DNA of 64,000 nucleotides, taken from positions 19,273,485 to 19,337,484 of the forward strand of contig NC_088296.1 of the NCBI RefSeq assembly GCF_032854445.1. Direction: 5' to 3'. Below the pieces are notes generated by a model. The model was not told the DNA's origin, did no database searches, and worked only from the letters and a program-made list of their open reading frames with translations. Position 1 is the stretch's first letter. Each line of letters starts with the position of its first letter. A program made the translations under genes and the position numbers. Shown here piece by piece: positions 45,217 through 56,349 of this stretch. The stretch is from Liolophura sinensis. Taxonomy: Eukaryota > Mollusca > Polyplacophora > Chitonida > Chitonidae.

Positions 45217-45345
45217 CACGAGAACTTATTAAGTGTGTGTACATACACTGTGTAGTCTTGTGGCATGGTGATTTCAAGCCGCCAAAGTGCTGCCGCCACT
45301 GATGTATCATACCGAAGACACCAGACGTGACACCTCACAGCGCCA
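45217..45345 (-). mobile_element. SINE family C copy
   Basis: TGTGTACATACACTGTGTAG, GGCATGGTGATTTC, GATACATCAGTGG (complement) and GACACCAGACGTGACACC fit the family in reverse orientation. Confidence 0.6.
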
Positions 45346-45524
45346 TTTTTCGGCAGAAATCTCAGATATAACCTCTTTTTACATACGTGTAAGTCAAGTT
45401 ATCCTCTCTATAGGCATTCGTATAGGCCTACTAATCGTCGGCCACACTGGACGTATCAACTCAATAATCGGAAGACTTACTTCAAAAGCAACCATTAACA
45501 CAAACCACTAAAGAACTATAAAAA

Positions 45525-45850
45525 TCTAATTAAAGACGTACAGCGTAAAGAGCAAAACCCAGAGTAGTGACGACAGTGTGATAGCTGGCAAATGGTCACA
45601 CGACACCAATGAAATACGGCCTCTTGTCAGTTTACCTCAGTTAGGGTTTCATTGTGACTCCACGTCAATGTTTAAACCGTAGCAAACTACACGCCCTTTA
45701 GCACCATGGCTTAAGCAAAATATTGGTAATGTTGTGATGTTGATTGCAGCTTATTAGACGCCACTGGTCTAGAATTACTGAAAATGTTATGTTGTCATCA
45801 CATGTTACCATCAATAACATTAAAACAATGCAAACGGACCAAAGCATATA
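45525..45850 (+). repeat. Element D copy, near complete
   Basis: It starts AATTAAAGACGTACAGCG, has one internal unit, CCTCTTGTCAGTTTACCTCA, CACCATGGCTTAAGCAAAAT, and a tail to AACATTAAAACAATGCAAAC. Confidence 0.8.
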
Positions 45851-46067
45851 ATGTAAGAAATTAGGACGGAGAGGTCGACAACAGTCTCCAATGAAGCAAA
45901 AAAAAAAAAAAGTAACGAGTCATGTTCTACGTGTAAACAGCGACTTCCGACTTAACAAATCGTAATATTTCTGTCAGTTTTATCCCATTTCCATACAGGA
46001 GCACATAGATCCAGACTCAGTCGGCAAGACCATTATTTTCGCTGTTCGAATACCGTTATCGTTGATC

Positions 46068-46152
46068 CCAGTCGTCAATGGCCATACGAAAGTCCTCGAT
46101 GGCCACATGAAAGTCGTCGATGGCCAAATGAAAGTCGTCGATGGTCACACGA
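46068..46152. repeat. Short 22-bp tandem repeat
   Basis: Four units of GTCGTCGATGGCCA(C/A)ATGAAA type. Confidence 0.8.
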
Positions 46153-46577
46153 AAACTGCGACTGGTTCCAGCTAAAAGCGCTTCCGGCTGAGTCGTTATT
46201 TTGCATAAATAAGCTTTTAGGACCCTATTTTCAAAGGTCGTGTTAAGCTGAATTTTAAGATTGCGTGTACACCAAGCTTCAGGCCCGTGGCATATGGCCG
46301 GCCCTCCAATCAGTGCATTCCGATTCCCCTATAAACGTCCACTATACATAAGAGAAACAATCTTCTGTGAGGATTTGAACTCTCCAATAAAATGACAAAC
46401 AAAAACGACCAAAATAATTGTTCTACATTTGTAAATGTCAAATCTATAAACATCAACAATGGATTGGTAGTTCGACTACTTATTAATGCAAAACCGAAAT
46501 AAACATAACATGATATATTTATTTTACAATTTCGTGTGATTTTTAAATTAATGGTTGTCGTTGTCGTTGTATTTCAG

Positions 46578-46682
46578 CCGCCAACCTGCAAATCCCAGTC
46601 TGTGGTCCCGTGTGTATGATCTACTGTCCCTATGGCAACGTCCTGGATAGTAAGGGATGTCCCACGTGCAGTTGTAACCCGG
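46578..46682 (+). CDS. Exon 2, first antistasin domain
   Basis: The exon is 105 bp, phase 1-1, with acceptor TTGTATTTCAG and donor GTAAGA. It encodes VCGPVCMIYCPYGNVLDSKG followed by CPTCSC, exactly the antistasin core C-x2-V-C-x3-C-x2-G-x4-D-x2-G-C-x2-C-x-C. By alignment with the structurally known family, the P1/P1' reactive-site residues follow the second Cys of the core: Met-Ile here (C-M-I-Y-C). This predicts chymotrypsin- or elastase-like rather than trypsin-like specificity for this domain. It is preceded by AANLQIP, the likely mature N-terminus. It is spliced to either terminal exon (50341 or 52861) in the same phase. Confidence 0.88.
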
Positions 46683-48346
46683 GTAAGATAAATATTTTAA
46701 ACCTCTATTTACTTATTTATTTATTTAGTTTCTTAGTTATTTATTTAATTGTTTGCTTGGTTTTGAGCATGACATTAAAGATGAAATAATCAAAATTGCT
46801 TACTTCGGTATAATTTTTAACTTATTTGAAAAGGATTTCATTTTGCTTTTTTAATATATGCATTTATATATATATAATTGCATGGAAGTTATAGTGAAAA
46901 TGTTTTTGCGCCATGATATGTACGTTTTAGACACTTTCACAACACTTCGTAAACACTGCGATTTCCTGAAATATTTTAACGGTTATAACATCAAATGACA
47001 ATGGCAATTCACCAGATAATTTGCGAAAGAACTATTTACAAGGCTTTGTGATTGTGGATTTTGGTCTATAAACTTTCTTCTGGTGCCTTCTGGATTTATT
47101 ATGCAAATTCCAAGCTATTAAGCTCTACGATATAAAGGCGGGGCTTTGCTCTCTGATGTTATGTCACGGCTTTATGGCAGGGTAGGATTGTTTGCCTAGC
47201 TTTCGCATGCATGCTACAAGCATATTTCCCTCAACCATTCTGGAGGGTGCTTATAGTCAGATTCATTCCACATTTGGGATGATTTCAGTAATGGCGCAGC
47301 TCGTTTTACTAGTTTTACACCTTGTTGGTACTGAACCCAGACTAACCCAGCTGTCCCATCTTGTAACATGTAACTTATTTTTTTAAATAACTGTTCTCAT
47401 GAACATTGAGAGAGGAAAATTCTACAAATTCCCCGCCCAAGTCGGGGATTGAACCAGCATCTCGTGTCTCTTATAGTATAGACGGGCATTTTAAGAAATT
47501 GGCTATGGCCTTAATACGTCGCGCTAAATAATCACGACACATGCGTACAGTAGTACAAATCATAATCACACATAACTGAGCAGCTGCCGCACAGTACGAA
47601 ATGGTACGTTTGCCAGAAAATACCGTGTGGCTGATCTGTTCTACCACACGGTTCGTGGTTGCATTGTACGTATATGGATATGTGCACTGTGCCTTGCTAG
47701 CAATGGCTGTGGTACCTACAGGAAATTGTGACACAGTAAAAAAAAAAATCAGAAGCCGTCGTTAATACTGTTCGTTTATATTTTAGCTTTCCGATTAGCA
47801 CAGCATAGTCTACATCTGTTCAGTACGCTATCGATAATTCACAGATTTACAGTGTATATTGACCTCAAGCTGAGCCTGGAAGCTGGTCTCAGTGCAAGGA
47901 TCTTGGCGCGTGGACATTCATTCTAACAACCGCAGTCCACAGGGTGGAGAATAAGACTGCCTCTTTTCAAATGTGGTATGTCACAGATGGCTACATTTGA
48001 AAAGAGCAATGTACTAAAGAAGCATGGAGCGTATCAATGTGGAATGTTCCGGGTATCGACCGTTTTGCGCACAGATGGCCACAGTCCACAATTACTTTTG
48101 TATTTATTTACACGTTGACGTTAGGTCTCCTGGCACTGTCCCTAGAGCAGCAAGCCCCGAACACTCCGGTCCCGATAATCCTCGTTCGCTGAGCAAATTC
48201 TAGTCAGTTCTCTGAACAATGAAAGTTTTTGCAAAAATGACAAAAAGCTGATATGGATCAAACCCACCGAGTCAGAGGCCAGTGAAACAAGGTTTCTCAC
48301 TACTTCTGCCCGCCAAGAGTTTTCATCCGCTTTCATTTCCTGCAAA
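46683..48346. other. Antistasin intron 2, first part
   Basis: At about 47405-47495 a tRNA-like segment lies on the minus strand (B-box-like GGTTCAATCCC, complement of GGGATTGAACC), probably an old SINE head. Otherwise nothing is recognised. Confidence 0.4.
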
Positions 48347-48362
48347 ACGAAACCATCTAGGA

Positions 48363-48615
48363 GTGAGTGAGTGCTTGGGGTTTAACGTCGTACTCAACAA
48401 TTTTTCAGTCATATGACGACGAAGGAATCATTAGGGTGCATGTACGTGTAATATGCCTCCTTGTTGCAGGACGGATTTCCACCGCTCTTTTATTTAGTGC
48501 TGCTTCACTGAGACGACTTACCGAAGCCAAGTAAGCCGCCCCGCCCGAGCCATTATACTGATACTGGTCAACCAGTCGTTGCACTATCCCCTTCATGCTG
48601 AACGCCAAGCGAGGA
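48363..48615 (-). mobile_element. SINE family B, 5'-truncated, 16-bp TSD
   Basis: In the element's own direction it begins near CCTCGCTTGGCGTTCAGC, lacks the tRNA head, and ends in ACTCACTC. The 16-bp sequence ACGAAACCATCTAGGA flanks it perfectly at 48347-48362 and 48616-48631. 5' truncation plus a long duplication is the signature of LINE-driven retrotransposition. Confidence 0.92.
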
Positions 48616-49319
48616 ACGAAACCATCTAGGAAGCTGAGAACAAAAAAAAGACACAAAGAGGCAGCCCAAAAGACAAAGGAAATTTTAAAAAAAAATTAAA
48701 AAAATTGGCCAATTCAAAACATAGCACGGGTTTATATTCTTAATTCCTTCACCACCCAGAAGGATTAATTTTGGAGTGTAACCAAATGGCAACCTGGCAA
48801 GATCACTAATAGCTTATTCACCTGTGTTGGTGTGTACGGTCTAGTACTGGAGCATCAGGCCTAGTCTCTTATAGTTGTGTGGTGTGGGTGAGGCAAGCAT
48901 TCTATTCAGGTGCTTACTGCCGGAATCAGCAGCCTATTACAACATTTGTTGTTTTCGGAATCTAATTCTGTGGATTTTAGTGTATAAAGTCTTTTAATTT
49001 TTTGCTTTCAAGCGGCCATTTTTGGATTACAAGTCAATGCGTATTTGACATTAAAATACTGGAAATTGGAAACTTTGAGAAGGTTCGAGCTTTACTGATA
49101 AGAGGCACCAGAGGCACCATGGCACCAGTTGACCGCGACGGTAGCCTAACGCTTAGAATGTTGGCTTCGAAGTCGGGAGGCCTGGGATCAAAGACGGGTC
49201 GGGCCATGCCGAAGTCTTTACAAATGCTGCCGCTTCTACCTCCCTCCTTGCTGTCACCCACAGTGTATGATTTCAGTTCAGTTTGTGTCTACACTGTAAG
49301 TTAATCATCCTGTAACACC

Positions 49320-49520
49320 AGCCGTCACGAAGTCGAAAGATATAGTTCCTGTGTCAGTGTATTGTAACTCGGTGTGGGGTCATGTCTGGTGTCTTCGGCA
49401 TGAAACTTCAGTGGAGGCAGCACTTGGGCACCATGGAATCATCATGACACAAGAAGACACAATATGTACACCCACCTAAACACTCATGAAGAAGTGTTAA
49501 TTAAGACTTCAAACCTTATG
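49320..49520 (+). mobile_element. SINE family C copy
   Basis: GTAACTCGGTGTGGGGTCAT, GTCTGGTGTCTTCGGCATGA, GGAGGCAGCACTTGGGC and AGAAGACACAATATGTACAC define the family core. The end is TGAAGAAGTGTTAATTAAG. Confidence 0.6.
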
Positions 49521-49619
49521 TATACACATATGCATGCATGTCACTAGGTGCGACTACGTTATTTTTGATAATCAAAAGGGTAATGCATGTTCGACCTGAA
49601 GTCTGCCACTTATTTTTGT

Positions 49620-49705
49620 GGAAAGGTCGTTGGTCGAGTTGTCTAGACGGCTGACATTTATTGCTGTCGAATTGCTGCTGGTTCGAAACCCAGCTTGGAA
49701 AGTGT
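49620..49705 (+). mobile_element. tRNA-like segment (probable SINE head)
   Basis: An A-box-like TCGAGTTGTCTAGACGG and a near-ideal B box GGTTCGAAACC are spaced about 40 bp apart. The arms do not make a credible full cloverleaf, so I call a SINE head and not a tRNA gene. Confidence 0.45.
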
Positions 49706-50340
49706 ACTTCCTAATAACGATAATACTAAAACTTTCGCTGCACGCCCGTGGACATGGTTACATCAGTTTCCACGGTATTGTATGATTCATAAACAGGTAC
49801 AGTGTGGTTGGCACACGATAAAAAGTATAAAAATGACAGAATGACTCTACCCTTTCGTAAAGTCACGACGTCACGTCACAAAGGCACGTTACTTTGTTGT
49901 TGTAGCGTTGTGTCTAGAATCCCTTTCAAAAGACTTCGTAAATCAATTTTTCGTAAATTTTCTCGTAAATGATGTCGAAAAGACGTTACGAGAAATATGA
50001 CTACCGAAGTTGGTTGAAAGTGACTCGCGCGAGTATTTTACACAGTACTGGGTACATGGCGCATGGGACTGCCCAATGTTTGGACCTTTCTGAGCATCAA
50101 CGCTATTACACCAGAATGGTTGCTGGGTGTGTTTCGGACAACTCCTCTTTGCTGCAATTTACCCTTTGCAATTGCTAGGTTCATGAAATGAGCCACTCGT
50201 ACTGTGATGTAACAAGGGCCGTTGCTCTGTAGTCGTAACCTGAAAATACCTCCATAAACCGCTTAGCGGTATTAACAAGGCCCCTACCAGTCTTCAAGAA
50301 TAGTTATACATTGTTGGGCTTTGTTTTTTGCAATGCGCAG

Positions 50341-50450
50341 CTCCCCTTGAAAAGAGAGAAGATGGTTGCCCACCTGTTCTCTGCAAGATGTACTGCTTCA
50401 ACGGGTGGAAGAAGAATGACGAAGGATGCGACATATGCGAATGCGCCTAA
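50341..50450 (+). CDS. Alternative terminal exon 3a, second antistasin domain (P1 Lys)
   Basis: Acceptor GCAATGCGCAG precedes 50341, the exon opens in phase 1, and TAA is at 50448-50450. It codes APLEKREDGCPPVLCKMYCF followed by NGWKKNDEGCDICECA. The antistasin core is complete. The predicted reactive bond is Lys-Met (C-K-M-Y-C), so trypsin-like proteases would be targets. A KR pair just before the domain might be a processing site. An AATAAA at 50574-50579 follows 124 bp after the stop, so this exon carries its own polyadenylation signal. The exon at 52861-52955 is a paralogue (about 21 of 29 aligned domain residues identical) in the same phase. The two cannot occur in series because 3a has no donor before its stop. 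Confidence 0.86.
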
Positions 50451-50573
50451 ACAGATGCCACGTGAACGTCACGTCATCGACATCTTTTAAATTCAGTTGG
50501 CTCGACATACTAAGCATAACGGTCACATTTAAATTCAAGTATCTTGCTGTACCAAACACAATGGATTGAATGC

Positions 50574-50579
50574 AATAAA
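50574..50579 (+). terminator. Polyadenylation signal for exon 3a
   Basis: AATAAA in TGCAATAAAAGTATGC, 124 bp downstream of the stop of exon 3a; the next bases include a GT-rich stretch. Confidence 0.7.
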
Positions 50580-50844
50580 AGTATGCTGTAAACAAGTTTC
50601 AGAGAGCCTGTCTTGTATTGAGATAGCGTATTTAGGCTTATCCTTCAGCCCAGCTATACGTGACAGACGCAGTTAATTCTGTCTATACCCTTTTTAAAAA
50701 ACAAAATGCTTACTGAAATTTGATATTTTCGACTATTTCGATTGTATTGTGAAATGTGAATTTAAAAAGGAATAGACTTAAGCTATTCACATGTCAGTAT
50801 TAACCGTCAAAGCAAGCATGTTATTGCCTTGTTACATAGTAAAA

Positions 50845-51175
50845 GATTATGAGTAAAACTAGAGCAGCGACAACTATGTGGTAACCAAATAGTCAAATTG
50901 TAACAATGAAATACGATCTCTTGTAAAGTTACCTCATTTGGGGATTTTTTCTGACTGTTCATGTAAATTCTTAAATAGACGCTCCCTAGCCACCTAATTA
51001 CGAAAAAAAAAACATGCAGTGATGTTAATTACAATGTATTAAATGTCATTGGTCCAGAACTAAACTGCTGTACTTCATCACATTTAACATACACTAATTT
51101 TAAAACAATAGAAAGGGACTCGGGGATGCTTAATCAACCAGCAGAATTTTGGTTTATGCAGGAATACAGTAGACG
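50845..51175 (+). repeat. Element D copy between the two terminal exons
   Basis: ATGAGTAAAACTAGAGCAGC, CATTTGGGGATTTTTTCTGA and GCAGTGATGTTAATTACAAT, ending with GTTTATGCAGGAATACAGTA. Confidence 0.75.
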
Positions 51176-52860
51176 TTTTCAGTAACTACCTCGTGAATCA
51201 AACATGTACCGGACTGATTGAATTACGAGTGAAAATTGTACTTATATCATCTTCCTAGTGTTAGTGATAAACTGTTTTTTTTCAATCAACGACAGTGAAC
51301 ATTGACATATGTGACTCAGTTATTTAGAATATACCGAGTTGTTTCAAAACGGTATAATATATCTGTAGCTCTTATCATCCAGATAAAAAAAATCAGGGGC
51401 ATCTTCCGGGTCCACTTTCACAAACTTGTGAACTTGTCCACTTTCAATTGCGAGTGCGCATGCACTCTATTTGTCTGTATGAAAAATGTCGTAGTTTAGA
51501 TCTCTTCAGCGTTTTTAAAGTATTAGGTTCCCCATACGCAGATTTCAACGGTTATGTATGATCCAAAAAAGCAAAAGAGTTCCAACACAATTAGCATTTT
51601 TAAAGCAGGCCTATTTTGTGGGTGATGGCCTCTATTTGTATTAAACGTCAATTTTTTGACATAAACTTAAATTATATTATAATCTGACATGTATCTCTCA
51701 GGATGACTCTCTGTAACCGTACAGATTTGATGAGAGACTTGGAAACGCTTATATTGAAGGATATTCCTCTCCGCTATAGCGGACAGGTAACGGTAAACTA
51801 TTTACCTGTCTACTCCGACAATGCAATCAATAAAGAGGCTATACACAGGAGATTTATGGCAAAAAAACCCATATTCACTAATCAAACCAAATTTTCTGTG
51901 TTTACCGAGAATAGCTCAAATTATTGTTTTTCGGTAAATATCAGATTCGACTTTATAAAATTAGAATGACTCTATGGATTGAAAAAGAATATAATGCGCT
52001 TCATAATTTTTGGAAATATTATTACCGATTTTGAACGGTAACACGTGTACAAAAGGTGAGATTTTGGAAAGGTAATTATTTCGGCTGTTTTAAATTGATA
52101 GTAAAAATTCAATTGGATTTGCGCTGACTAATTTTTGCCAAAAATATTCGGTATAGCTTCTTTAACCAAGATCACAAACAAGTAGCCTATTGTTAGACGA
52201 GAGCTGTTTTAGTGGCATGGCAATTGTTTCCAGAAACATGACAGAAATGTCAGGACGGAGACTGAGATGGTTTTCAGTAACAAGGTAACGTTTTTCTATT
52301 GACAGACTTGAAATGTGAACACAAAGTTGTTTCCATCAAACGTACATGTACACGTTTGTTTCTTAGATTAACACCAATCAAATAAATAAAATAAATAAAA
52401 AGATTACCAGTTGGGTATAGGGGAGTTGCGTGGTTGTACTATCACACGCTTATACATTTTTGCATGGCTGATCTCTCTAAGCTTTCTGTTCTTTGTTTGG
52501 AATTTCTTTTCGTTTCGTTGCTTGCAAAAACTTTTCTATTTTATCACAATTATTGTTTGGTAACGGTCTGAGTACGAAATGAATCTTTTTACATATGAAA
52601 AATACTTTTAACCTTTTCACGAAACGGTAATCTGTTAGGTTAATCGGGTTAGTCTGAACCTTAAATTGACTATATGGTTAACGTTTTTGTTTTCGCGTCG
52701 TGTTTGTTTTTACTTTAAATATATAGGGTTTACCATATATATAGGGGTTGCATGTACGGACGCACGTCAACGCAGTAAATTCTCTGATGCAACGTTGAAT
52801 TAACTTTGCCATTCTCTGCATAGTCTTTCTTATTTTTTTAAATTTTCTTTTGTAACACAG
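51176..52860. other. Intron upstream of exon 3b
   Basis: An 88-codon frame at 51703-51969 has no recognisable domain. A block at 52100-52170 (TTTTTGCCAAAAATATTCGG) resembles one at 60330 (TTTTTTGCCAAAAATCTCCA), so an old repeat may be present in both. No further antistasin exon was found. Confidence 0.4.
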
Positions 52861-52955
52861 AACCCGATGACTGTCAGCCTGTTTTGTGTAGAATGTACTG
52901 CCCAAATGGATGGCAAAAGAACGAGAAGGGATGTGACATCTGCGCATGTGCCTAG
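52861..52955 (+). CDS. Alternative terminal exon 3b, second antistasin domain (P1 Arg)
   Basis: Acceptor TTTTGTAACACAG precedes 52861, the exon opens in phase 1, and TAG is at 52953-52955. It codes EPDDCQPVLCRMYCPNGWQK followed by NEKGCDICACA. The antistasin core is intact and the predicted P1-P1' bond is Arg-Met (C-R-M-Y-C). Compared with 3a it lacks the five-residue insertion containing the KR pair and has Pro instead of Phe after the third core Cys. AATAAA at 53029-53034 lies 74 bp after the stop. Use of 3b needs 3a and its polyA site to be skipped. It might instead be a decaying duplicate, but nothing in it is broken. Confidence 0.86.
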
Positions 52956-53028
52956 AACGACGATCCCCGGTGTTTCCCAAATCAGATCTGTGTAATTTAA
53001 ATCGGCATGTACCCAACTTGTGGGCTGT

Positions 53029-53034
53029 AATAAA
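53029..53034 (+). terminator. Polyadenylation signal for exon 3b
   Basis: AATAAA in GCTGTAATAAAAATATG shortly after the exon 3b stop, with a TGTGCGTCTGTG GT-rich stretch downstream. Confidence 0.7.
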
Positions 53035-53079
53035 AATATGTTCCCTGTGCGTCTGTGACAGAATTAATATTTTCAAAGT

Positions 53080-53215
53080 TGTTTATTTTCCTAATTGTTG
53101 TTTTATGCAATGCTCAAGAATATTTCACTTATACGAAGGCAACCACCATTATGGTGGGTGGAAACCGAGCAGAGGTGGGGAAAAACCCACAACCATCAAT
53201 AGGTTGGTGGTAGAC
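53080..53215 (-). mobile_element. SINE family A fragment just after exon 3b
   Basis: TGCTCAAGAATATTTCACTT, ATTATGGTGGGTGGAAACCG and AACCCACAACCATC; only the 3' half remains. Confidence 0.8.
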
Positions 53216-53451
53216 CAGTACTCTAGCTGATAAGTACTGTAAATGAAACTTATCAGAAGTTGCCAAGACCGAGGTATCAAACATTGCGTCTATCACAGAC
53301 AACTTTTACAAAGTACATGCATGATGTGCATAATTATGTGTACGTCACATGTGGGAACGTTTATCAGATACTTGCCATTGGTTTACGCCGGGCGCTCCGG
53401 TTTCCTCTACCCACGAAACCGTTTGTTAAAAGGTCTTAAGTGTGGCAACAT

Positions 53452-53645
53452 TTATTTATTTATTTGATTGGTGTTTTACGCCGTACTCAAGAATATTTCA
53501 CTTATACGCCGGCGACCAGCATTATGGTGGGAGGAAACCGGTCAGAGCCAGGGGGAAACCCACGACATGTGCAGATTGCTGACAGACCGTCCCACGTACG
53601 TCCGGAGAGGAAACTGGACTTAAACTCACAGCGAGGGCGTGGCAA
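53452..53645 (-). mobile_element. SINE family A copy
   Basis: TTTATTTATTTATTTGATTG, CGTACTCAAGAATATTTCAC, GGTGGGAGGAAACCGGTCAG, CCCACGTACGTCCGGAGAGG; the head is partly present. Confidence 0.88.
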
Positions 53646-53744
53646 TGAGAGGCAATCACATGATTAGAAGGGAATATGTACACACAGTAACAGTGAATAA
53701 CGAGATGTGTAAAGGTATATTCCGCCTCATAAGAGAGACAGCCG

Positions 53745-53950
53745 ATTGGCTATAATCATGTTGGATCATGCCAAAGACGGTTAAATGGTCAACGTTGGTT
53801 TCGTGCCTGGTTTCCTGAAAAGGTGCACAGTGTTCAACTGGACTGTTCATTAAAAGCACACTTGAACTGGGTGGGGTGCTATGCCTAGAGTCTCCAACAT
53901 ACATGCAACTTGTTAGTGAGGCAGCACTAGAAAGCTTTCCCGCCTAAACT
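53745..53950 (+). mobile_element. Diverged SINE family C copy
   Basis: TGGGGTGCTATGCCTAGAGTC and AGTGAGGCAGCACTAGAAAG resemble the C core (GTGTCTGGTGTCTTCGGCAT, GGAGGCAGCACTT). Confidence 0.4.
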
Positions 53951-54066
53951 TATTCGGGTTGTGTTGTCGGTATTGTTCATCCCTGCATGGTAAAGTAAAA
54001 ATCCTGCATTACCAGAGAACAATGGGCATAGACCCGAATCGCTAGTGCACAGGAAAAAACATGTAC

Positions 54067-54320
54067 ACTGAAAAAATAATCTGTTAAATTTAACAGAAGG
54101 CCTGTAACCTGAGTGATGCTAGAATAAATTCTGTTATTATAACACAATCATTTTGTCTCATTCAACATGTTATCCGTTATTCTAATAGAATGGTTATGTT
54201 GAATTAAAAGAATATGTGTGTTATATTTATCAGAATCACCTTCTAATATAACAGAATACATTCTAGCATCACTCTGGTAACTTTCTGTTAAATTTAACAT
54301 CATATTTTTTAAGTATAGCT
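54067..54320. mobile_element. Fold-back element (MITE-like), about 250 bp
   Basis: The left arm (AAAAAATAATCTGTTAAATT, AGTGATGCTAGAATAAATTC) and the complement of the right arm (AAAAAATATGATGTTAAATT, AGTGATGCTAGAATGTATTC) align over roughly 70-80 bp. The centre holds TTCAACATGTTATCC against GGTTATGTTGAATT. TTAAATTTAA palindromes sit in both arms. No ORF. Confidence 0.75.
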
Positions 54321-55034
54321 TTGTATATACCTTAGTATTAATAACCTGTGCGTATTTGTTGGAAATACATCCTATTCACTTCACCTCATACGACTCACGC
54401 AGCGGTCTTTGTACTTGCAAATGTCGTCTCAGCCAGCCAGTACAGCTCGCTCGGGCCAAAATCAGATTCTGCAGGAGTCAAGCAATGCCCAGACGTCAAC
54501 GCCGAACACAGATGCTCCAAGGTGAATAACGTCTGGGGACTGCGTAAATGTAACCAGATATAAAACTGTCGCAAAAGGTGATAAAGACACATTTGTTCAA
54601 AATAACCCTAAGAAAAAATGCCTGCAAGAGGGAAAGTGACCTGAAGGTTTTCTGGAAAAATTCTTGGGTATGATATTAAACAATGATCGGATTTATAGAT
54701 CGACTAGACTATTACAAACATTTCTTGGTAAGGCCTGGCACATGACGTCTTTAGTTGGTTACCAAGACATTTTTGTTGTTTCCTCATACAAATACACATA
54801 GGCGATTAATAAAAATGCCCTAAATGGCTGTTCATACACAGCCTTGTTTCACCCTCTTACACTTCGCTGCGGTCGCGTTAATCAAATATTCTTGAACGCC
54901 AGGGCCTTACGTAAACAGTAGTAGTCATGCTTACGCCCCAAGAAGAAAGATGAGAAGGAAGCATTATATGCTCCGCACCAACCTATAAAAACCAAGCCCG
55001 TCAAGAATCCTTTATGACATTTTTTTTTTTCTTT

Positions 55035-55345
55035 TGTCCCAAGAACTGCGCCATTCTAGACCGCTCTGGAAAGTAGGTACTTACATACATGTACCTGGTA
55101 TAGATGGATTGGTAGATCAGTTGGTGTCTCACGCCTATACCCTAGAAAGGTTCTCGCTACCTCATAAGTCGGCTGGGTTTATATGCAGAGGAAACCAGGG
55201 TGTCCACAGTAAAGCACCGTCTTTTGCCATATACCGTTCCAAACCTCCTAGCTTAAAGCGGCAGCCGAACTAGCAAGAGTGGGATTCGAACTGTTGACCT
55301 CGCAGCATGCGTACGCTTGAATACTCTAGGCCAGAGATGAGCCTT
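55035..55345 (-). mobile_element. tRNA-derived SINE, separate family
   Basis: On the minus strand the head at the right (A-box-like TGGCCTAGAGTA and B-box-like AGTTCGAATCC near 55270-55340) is followed by a body with GGTTTGGAACGGTATATGGC and CTGGTTTCCTCTGCATATAA, which recalls the family A 'GGTTTCCTCCCACCATAATG' segment. Confidence 0.5.
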
Positions 55346-55394
55346 TCAAGGCACTGACAGTGTGTTTCTGTAGTATCTGAATGGTGATTACAAT

Positions 55395-55770
55395 CTCTAG
55401 ATATAATTAAAGACGTGCAGCATACAGAGTAAAACTAGAGCAGCGCCGACAGTATTGCTGACAAGTGGCCACACTAAACTGGTGAATAAGGGCTTCTTGT
55501 CACCTTATCTGTGTTTTGGTTTTAATCAAAATGTCCACGTAAATGCATAAATAGTAGCAATCCCCACCACCCCCAGCACAAAAAATGCAGTGGTGTTAAC
55601 TACAATTTATTCGACATCACTGGCCTAGAACTAGTCCAAATGCTGTGCTGTCATCACATTTCACATACAATCACATTAAACAGTGCAAATGACCAGGCCC
55701 CGAGGATGGTTAGTCCACTAGCAGAATCCTGGTTTATGCAGGAATACAATATAATTAAACACAATTGTAG
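55395..55770 (+). repeat. Element D, best full-length copy
   Basis: It runs from ATATAATTAAAGACGTGCAG through one internal unit and the complete tail to GTTTATGCAGGAATACAATA followed by TAATTAAACAC. ATATAATTAAA therefore appears at both ends, either as a target-site duplication or because copies can join head to tail. Confidence 0.75.
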
Positions 55771-56114
55771 TGTATGCCGAGCGCGTGAAAGCCAATAAGT
55801 AAACAGAACAACAACCAGAAAATATGATCAAAAATGTGTATTTTTGATATAAAATAAATAAATAAATAAACCAACAGGGTTGCTCCACTGTCAGCCAATC
55901 AACGCCGACTTTGCATCCCTCTAAGTTAACGAAACAACATAATAAGACAGCAAAAACAAGTTCCGGTAGTGTGTCTTGACCTTGTATACAAGATATTGTT
56001 AAAAATGGGTCCGTTGATCCAGCATGTTAAGGCTACTGTTTTGTTTTTCTACCTGCACGAACCCCTTAGAAGGTTAATCATTGCTGCAATAAACCAAATA
56101 TTAAAAAGAAAGTT

Positions 56115-56349
56115 GGGGCCTCCGTTCTCAGATGGTTAGCGCACGAGTGCAGTCGCTGCGAGTTCAAGTTCAGCTCATGCTCTCTTCCTCTCCGGCCGTA
56201 CGTGGGATGGCCGGACAGCAACCTGCGGATGGTCGTGGGTTTCCACCGGACTCTGTCCGGTTTCCTCCCACCATAATTCTAGCCACCTTGGTATATATGA
56301 AATATTCTTCAATACGGCGTAAACACCAATCAAATAAATAAATAAATAA
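56115..56349 (+). mobile_element. SINE family A, near full-length
   Basis: The head GGCCTCCGTTCTCAGATGGT is followed by a shortened head region, CTGCGAGTTCAAGTTCAGC, and a body ending CACCAATCAAATAAATAAAT. AAGAAAGT lies on both sides and may be the target-site duplication. Confidence 0.88.

Noticed and set aside
49620-49705. tRNA gene with a perfect B box
   Set aside because: The acceptor and anticodon stems do not pair convincingly.
51703-51969. 88-codon frame between the two terminal inhibitor exons
   Set aside because: An acceptor-like CTCTCAG precedes it, but reading in phase 1 meets TGA at once; no antistasin cysteines.
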